Of a stretch of DNA of 64,000 nucleotides, positions 59,673 to 64,000 are shown in pieces. The translations under genes and the position numbers were made by a program. Under the pieces are notes generated by a model, which worked only from the letters and a program-made list of their open reading frames with translations, had not been told where the DNA came from and did no database searches. Each line of letters begins with the position of its first letter. The stretch's first letter is position 1. The stretch lies in contig CAIPMU010000014.1 in the NCBI GenBank assembly GCA_903866275.1, forward strand, positions 124,001 through 188,000, in the 5' to 3' direction. The stretch is from Vampirovibrio chlorellavorus. GTDB lineage: Bacteria; Cyanobacteriota; Vampirovibrionia; Vampirovibrionales; Vampirovibrionaceae.

Positions 59673-60857
59673 TTACCCCAGGCTGCTCAGGATCAGTTGC
59701 GCGTATTCTCCCGCTTCCCCGCCGGGATCCAGATTCACCGTTTTTTGCAAGTGGGTCTTGGCATTCTGCAAGTCCCCCAGATTCAGGTAGCAGGTGGCCA
59801 CATCGCTATGGCACCATGGATCGGCATCTTCCGTGCGGAGTTGCTTGCGGTACTGCTGCAGCGCTTTGTCCCACGCCCCCATTTTGGAATAAATCCGGGC
59901 CAGATTGAAAAAGGTTCGGAAGTCGTCCGGCGCTAATGCCTGCGCTTTCAGGAAGTACGCTTCGGCTTCTGCGAAATGATCCTGATCCTCGTAAGTGTTT
60001 GCAATATTAAAGTACGGATTCAGGAAGGTGGGATCATAGCTCACCGCATGTTTCCACCACTGCAGGGCCAGGTCGGGTCGGCCCAGCAGGGCGCAGGCAA
60101 TACCCGCTTCGGTGGCGTAGATTGATTTGTTTCGGGGGGCTGCCGTTGAGCACTTGAGCGTTTCTCGGTAATACAGCACGCTTTTTTCAAACAGCGATTC
60201 ATTTTTGTAAATTCTGGCCAGATGGAAATAAGCGCTTTCCAGTCGGATGTCTTCATGGGTGGCTGTTTCGTAGAGCTCAATTTTTTCGGCGGGCAAAAAG
60301 CTTTGATGGGCCTGCAACATGAGCTGCATACTATGCATGGAGGTGCTGAAGGGGGCCAGTTTGTCTGCGGCCAGTGCAGGGTTTTCCCCAAACAGGGCCT
60401 GGGCCAGTTGGCTCACCGTTTGATTAATGACTAAATTGAGTTCGTCTGCCGTGTAGGGCAGGCCACTGGGGTGTTCTGCCTGTTGGGTGGTCAGTGGTAA
60501 AAACAGTTTTTGACCAATCAGGTACTGGTTGGTTCTGGCCTCATAGAGCCTGTAGTTAATTTCAAAGGCGCTCTGCGGTGGGGGTGCCGGTAGAATGGAG
60601 CCGGTGAAAGCATACTGGGTTCGTTGGCTCTTGCACACCTGGGCCAGGCGCTTGAAGGTGTCCGGTTCATCCAGTTCGTTCGTGAGGGTGATTTTATCAT
60701 CCAGCGTGGAGAGATCCCGATAGTGTGTGGCGGTAAAGCGAGCTAACTGGCTCATTACGCCGTAGGCAAAGAGCATCTCGCATTGCAGCAGCAGCACCGA
60801 ATTGGCAGGTCGTTTTAAAAACCCGACGGTGGTCAATTTGGGTGCTTGGGCCGACAT
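59673..60857 (-). CDS. TPR protein with uncharacterised N-terminal domain
   Basis: The 394-residue protein has no signal peptide. The first 190 residues form an alpha/beta domain (LTTVGFLKRPANSVLL, then YAFTGSILPAPPPQSAFEINYRLYEARTNQYLIGQKLFLPL). The pattern of a strand followed by 'is-it-present' YxFTGSI and a sugar- or protein-like second strand recalls the N-terminal domain of TolB/adenylate-cyclase-associated TPR proteins, but I am not sure. About five TPRs follow (about 215-390, e.g. LNPYFNIANTYEDQDHFAEAEAYFLKAQ). ATG 60857 is used; TTG 60878 is possible. It lies downstream of lnt on the same strand, 194 nt apart. The function is unknown. Confidence 0.7.
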   Translation of the reverse strand: MSAQAPKLTTVGFLKRPANSVLLLQCEMLFAYGVMSQLARFTATHYRDLSTLDDKITLTNELDEPDTFKRLAQVCKSQRTQYAFTGSILPAPPPQSAFEINYRLYEARTNQYLIGQKLFLPLTTQQAEHPSGLPYTADELNLVINQTVSQLAQALFGENPALAADKLAPFSTSMHSMQLMLQAHQSFLPAEKIELYETATHEDIRLESAYFHLARIYKNESLFEKSVLYYRETLKCSTAAPRNKSIYATEAGIACALLGRPDLALQWWKHAVSYDPTFLNPYFNIANTYEDQDHFAEAEAYFLKAQALAPDDFRTFFNLARIYSKMGAWDKALQQYRKQLRTEDADPWCHSDVATCYLNLGDLQNAKTHLQKTVNLDPGGEAGEYAQLILSSLG

Positions 60858-61051
60858 ACTGTTAACTCTCTCGTTCAATCTTTCTAAAACCGCTGCGTGC
60901 CGTGGTTTTAGCTGGATGCCTGTTGTTCTCTCAGGGATTGAAGCAGTTTATGGCGATGCTTGGGGTTCGCCCGCACCTGTTGTGCACTTTTCGTTTGCCT
61001 TTTGTGACTAGGCGCTGTTGAGCCAATTAGCCCGGCATTGCCGCCGGTGGC

Positions 61052-62575
61052 TTATCCTCCATTGTAAAAGATGATTTGTGAATGTGGCTGATTTTCGCGA
61101 TTAGGATGGGTCTGTTGGAGGATTTTTCCCTGATTGGAGAGTATGGCGGAAATACCGGTATTGCTGGCAATGACCAGTGGTAAGTGGGTTTCGGCGGCAC
61201 GGAGTTGTCCGATGGCCAAAAATTGGGCTTCCAGTAAGGGGTTTTGATGAAACCAGCCCAGATTACTACTGTTGATTAATAAATCTGCGCCTTGATGCTG
61301 ATACTGCCCTGCAAATCCCCCAACGGCGGGGGCGTCATCAATGAGCTCAAAGCAGATGAGCGGCCCGAGTTTGACGGGGCCTGCGTTCAGCAGAGCACTG
61401 GCTTGCCCTGCATCATACGGGGTGCTGTAATCCACATTCAGGCGCTGTAGTGTCTGGGTGAGCGCCTCTCCAAGCTGGTAGGGGGTAAACTCCCCGAAGG
61501 GGACCAGTCGTCGTTTGTGATAAAACTGCACGTGAGGCCTGAAGGGGCTTGAGGCTTCCGGGGAAATGAGCGCCAGTGAATTATAATGGTGTTGTTGGGG
61601 GTCTATGCTGCTGACACCTACTGCGATATAGAGATGCAGTTGTTCGGAAAACTGCATCAGTCTGGCAAGATGGCGGTTTTTGCCCGGATCATTGACCCTT
61701 GCCCAGCCGGGAGCAACGCCTTCCTCGGGATACACCAGCAGGGTTCCTTGGGGCCATGGGCATTTTTTGAGCGGATTAATGTAGCTGTTGATAATGGCCT
61801 GGTCGTTGAGAGCGGCGGAGCGAATGGTTTCAATGGGCAGGTTCCCTTGTATCACGGCCACGGGAATCGGCCAGGGTGCCGACTGTAGCTGAGGTTCCGG
61901 TAACACAGTCATCATGCTCACGAGCAGGGGAAGTAATAGGGGCCCGAGGTAAGGCTTGAGTTTCGATAAAGTGTTTTCGCCACGCGATTGTAAGGTTCGC
62001 TTGTGGTTGGCGAGCCAGCAGGCCCAGCCGGTATTGTGAGCAACCAGCAGCAGGGTTAAAACACTGGCACCCCCTGCTCCGGCCAGAAGCCGCATTGGCC
62101 AGAGCGTGCTTTGGGTAAAGGCCAGTTGGGCCCAGGGCAGCGCGAGCGGGGTCAGGTTGAGTAAGCCAAAACAGAGCAGCCAGATAAAAGGCAGGAGGCT
62201 GATACGCAGCCACTTTGTCTGGATAGTGCCATTGAGAAACATGCTCAACCCTACGACGACTGCTGTTTCAAGTGTGAGCAAGAGCCATCCTGCCAGTGTG
62301 ACCAGCCGACTCTCGATGTTGCCAAAGCCCAGCCAACTCAAGGGGTGTAGATCAAAAAACCACAGGTAATACAGGCCGCCAAATCCAGCCCCCATGCAGC
62401 AACCCAGTCGGAACCGTTCCGCGTTGCTCTGGGCTTGCCAAATGACCATCAGTGCCGGGATCATCGCCACCCATGCGAATATCCAGAGTCCGTAGCCCGG
62501 CGCGCTCAACCCCAAAAGCAGGCCACATCCGACCGCCCGGAGTTTGGGTGATAAGAAACGGTTCCATGAGTGCAC
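61052..62575 (-). CDS. lnt: Apolipoprotein N-acyltransferase
   Basis: Lnt adds the third acyl chain to outer-membrane lipoproteins, a mark of diderm lipoprotein maturation. The 507-residue protein has six to seven N-terminal TM segments and a nitrilase-like periplasmic domain. The catalytic triad can be placed as Glu284 (VYPEEG), Lys354 (YHKRRLVPFGE) and Cys408 (LICFEL). GTG start at 62575 has CAGGAG 7 nt upstream. It is divergent from ruvC with about 90 nt between starts. The last TM, usual after the nitrilase domain, is not seen and the protein ends at IIFYNGG, so the C-terminus is short. Confidence 0.92.
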   Translation of the reverse strand: MHSWNRFLSPKLRAVGCGLLLGLSAPGYGLWIFAWVAMIPALMVIWQAQSNAERFRLGCCMGAGFGGLYYLWFFDLHPLSWLGFGNIESRLVTLAGWLLLTLETAVVVGLSMFLNGTIQTKWLRISLLPFIWLLCFGLLNLTPLALPWAQLAFTQSTLWPMRLLAGAGGASVLTLLLVAHNTGWACWLANHKRTLQSRGENTLSKLKPYLGPLLLPLLVSMMTVLPEPQLQSAPWPIPVAVIQGNLPIETIRSAALNDQAIINSYINPLKKCPWPQGTLLVYPEEGVAPGWARVNDPGKNRHLARLMQFSEQLHLYIAVGVSSIDPQQHHYNSLALISPEASSPFRPHVQFYHKRRLVPFGEFTPYQLGEALTQTLQRLNVDYSTPYDAGQASALLNAGPVKLGPLICFELIDDAPAVGGFAGQYQHQGADLLINSSNLGWFHQNPLLEAQFLAIGQLRAAETHLPLVIASNTGISAILSNQGKILQQTHPNRENQPHSQIIFYNGG

Positions 62576-62662
62576 GGGAAAACTCCTGGGCTTGGGGTTG
62601 CGGACTCAGTGAGAGGGCGGGGCTTGTGGACTTCTTGCCTCTGACTTGCAGCGGAAGGCTGC

Positions 62663-62668
62663 TATAAT
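62663..62668 (+). promoter_or_regulatory. Candidate -10 box overlapping the ruvC start
   Basis: TATAAT at 62663-62668 has CTGACT 16 nt upstream (62641-62646). Transcription would begin near 62675, at the ATG of 62676, giving a leaderless mRNA. The same bases overlap the alternative ATG at 62667. Confidence 0.4.
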
Positions 62669-63209
62669 GCCAGTTATGAGAATTTTAGGCATTGATCCGG
62701 GTTTGGGCAAAGTGGGCTTTGGTCTGCTGGAAATCGTAACCTCTCCTGAAGGGGTGACGGGGCAGTATGGCCCGTCTGAGTGGGGCATTATCGCCACTTC
62801 CAAAGATAAGTCGGACGGAGAGCGGCTTCAAGAGATTCACGATGACCTGACGGAGCTTTTAACCCAGCTGCGTCCCGATGTGGTGTCGGTGGAGCGTTTA
62901 TTTTATTTTCGGAATACCACCACACTGGTACCCGTGGCGCAAGCTCGTGGGGTGATTTTGATGCTGATTCATCGTTTTGGCTTGCCCATGTATGAGTATA
63001 CCCCCATGCAGGTGAAGCAGGCCATTACTGGCTATGGGAAGTCGGAAAAAGCGGAAGTGCAAAACGCCCTGATTGATATGTTGAGTTTGAGTAAAAAACC
63101 CACGCCGGATGATGCTGCCGATGGGCTGGCCCTGGCGGTGTGTCATTTTAATCATGTGGGGAGGCTTCAGCTCATGCAGGGTCAGGTCACGGGCTCCATT
63201 TCATTTTGA
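62667..63209 (+). CDS. ruvC: Crossover junction endodeoxyribonuclease RuvC
   Basis: RuvC cuts Holliday junctions. ILGIDPGLGKVGFGL carries the first catalytic Asp, SVERLF the Glu, and KPTPDDAADGLALAVCH the last Asp pair and His. The 180-residue length is normal. Two starts compete: ATG 62667, with GGAAGG 8 nt upstream, giving MPVMRILG; and ATG 62676, which matches the family N-terminus and would be leaderless if the TATAAT at 62663 is used. I chose 62667. ruvA and ruvB are not in the window. Confidence 0.94.
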   Translation: MPVMRILGIDPGLGKVGFGLLEIVTSPEGVTGQYGPSEWGIIATSKDKSDGERLQEIHDDLTELLTQLRPDVVSVERLFYFRNTTTLVPVAQARGVILMLIHRFGLPMYEYTPMQVKQAITGYGKSEKAEVQNALIDMLSLSKKPTPDDAADGLALAVCHFNHVGRLQLMQGQVTGSISF

Positions 63210-63308
63210 GTGAGGTCTTTGCTGCAACTGAAGTGCCATTGGTTGTCTAAGCTTGACCTTTTGGTTACAGTGTTCGCAAGTGCATCATGAAGAGATGAGG
63301 ATTTTGGT

Positions 63309-64000
63309 ATGCAAAAAGCAGTTCGTTTAGCGGTATTTGGGTTTGGCGGCTTGGGCCGTGGTATGGCTCGTTTGGCACCACAGCGCCCTGATTTTAAACT
63401 GGTGGCTGTCGCCGATAGTCAAGGTTTTGCCTACAATGCCAATGGATTGGCACTGACGGAAGAATTTCAGCTGCAACAGCCCTTGACCAACGATTCCGAT
63501 TCCATCATCAGTCTGCTGAAGTTGCATGGACACGAAATTGATGCGGTATTTATGGCCCTCCCGAATCTTCCGGTTGAGTTTTTCGCGGAAACCGTCAAGC
63601 GTATTGCTGAAGAAACCGGATTTCAGGGCGTTTTTGTCGATGCCCTCAAGCGTACCGAGGCGGTGGAGCGTCTCTTTGCCCTCAGCGATGAACTGCGGAC
63701 GCACAATATTCTTTATATTACTGGCGCAGGAGCAACACCCGGCTTCTTAACCACCATTGCCGCCGTTGCTGCTCATTCCTTCGTGGAAGTGCTGGATGTG
63801 AACATTCACTTTGGCGTGGGCATTGCCAACTGGGAAGCCTATAAATCCACCGTGCGTGAGGATTTCATCCACCTGGAAGGCTTTGATGCCAAGCGCGTCT
63901 CCTGCATGAGTGATGAAGAGATTGGCCAGGAGCTGGACGTGCGCAACGGCCTGCTGAAACTGGTGGACATGGAACACGCTGACGATGTCATTCTGGAATT
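63309..64000 (+). CDS. Saccharopine-dehydrogenase-like NAD(P)-binding oxidoreductase (3' end outside window)
   Basis: The frame is open to the right edge, so the C-terminus is missing. It begins MQKAVRLAVFGFGGLGRGMARLA, a Rossmann dinucleotide fold with GxGxxG. LVAVADSQGF fits the second strand that reads the cofactor ribose. ALPNLPVEFFAETVKRIAEE and ILYITGAGATPGFLTTIAAV follow, close to the saccharopine-dehydrogenase/homospermidine-synthase-like group (GATPG is typical). The substrate is unknown; cyanobacterial relatives are often annotated as saccharopine dehydrogenase-like. GAGG lies 8 nt before the ATG. Confidence 0.72.
   Translation, partial: MQKAVRLAVFGFGGLGRGMARLAPQRPDFKLVAVADSQGFAYNANGLALTEEFQLQQPLTNDSDSIISLLKLHGHEIDAVFMALPNLPVEFFAETVKRIAEETGFQGVFVDALKRTEAVERLFALSDELRTHNILYITGAGATPGFLTTIAAVAAHSFVEVLDVNIHFGVGIANWEAYKSTVREDFIHLEGFDAKRVSCMSDEEIGQELDVRNGLLKLVDMEHADDVILE

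Overview
The window looks like chromosome from a flagellated, piliated, two-membrane (diderm) bacterium. My best guess is a non-photosynthetic relative of Cyanobacteria (Vampirovibrionia/Melainabacteria type), at moderate confidence. The diderm reading rests on a three-POTRA BamA, a Skp-like chaperone, apolipoprotein N-acyltransferase and a BcsC-like outer-membrane export protein. The cyanobacterial leaning rests on the three-POTRA Omp85 layout, a GH57 branching enzyme, a possible Tic20-like membrane protein and an AMIN-like envelope protein. No photosynthesis gene is present. TTG is a frequent start codon (yqeK, rsfS, nagZ, bcsA and others). I saw no tRNA, rRNA, CRISPR array, insertion sequence or prophage.

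Layout. 1-0.4 kb: end of a CPBP membrane protease. 0.6-5.6 kb: minus-strand flagellar hook cluster fliJ-fliK-flgD-flgE, preceded by a small possible ribbon-helix-helix gene. 6.1-6.6 kb: two very small plus-strand genes (two-TM protein, zinc ribbon). 6.7-10.3 kb: minus-strand TPR-GT41 glycosyltransferase overlapping a sugar-type C-methyltransferase. 10.5-19.2 kb: housekeeping genes (GerMN protein, UspA, QueD, YqeK-RsfS, YmdB, RecA, AIM24, GH57 branching enzyme). 19.3-23.2 kb: lytic transglycosylase, SRPBCC protein and a Tic20-like protein.

23.2-30.9 kb is the most distinctive part. It holds a structured leader, a BcsA-type glycan synthase with three C-terminal PilZ-like domains, and a BcsC-type TPR/beta-barrel protein carrying 17 exact-length 15-nt repeats between solenoid and barrel. 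A small cupin gene follows. BcsB, BcsZ and BcsD are not seen, so this appears to be a minimal c-di-GMP-controlled exopolysaccharide exporter.

31-37.7 kb: dtd-dut, tpiA, gap, an AMIN-like membrane protein and a NarL-type two-component pair. 37.8-41.7 kb: type IV pilin, a GT39-like glycosyltransferase and glycerate kinase. 41.6-50.1 kb: nagZ, mnmE, mutS, skp and bamA on the minus strand. 50.4-54.2 kb: a three-gene operon for lipid-linked sugar transfer (LPG-synthase/flippase-like protein, GT2, ArnT-like GT). 54.2-64 kb: dapF, an exported beta-propeller protein, an LD-carboxypeptidase, a Pro-Ala-repeat membrane protein, a TPR protein, lnt, divergent ruvC, and a saccharopine-dehydrogenase-like oxidoreductase cut by the window end.

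Several genes serve one theme, the building and decoration of a diderm cell surface: hook, pilin, exopolysaccharide, outer-membrane assembly, lipoprotein acylation, peptidoglycan turnover and three separate sugar-transfer modules. All functional calls come from reading the translated sequence by eye and not from database searches.
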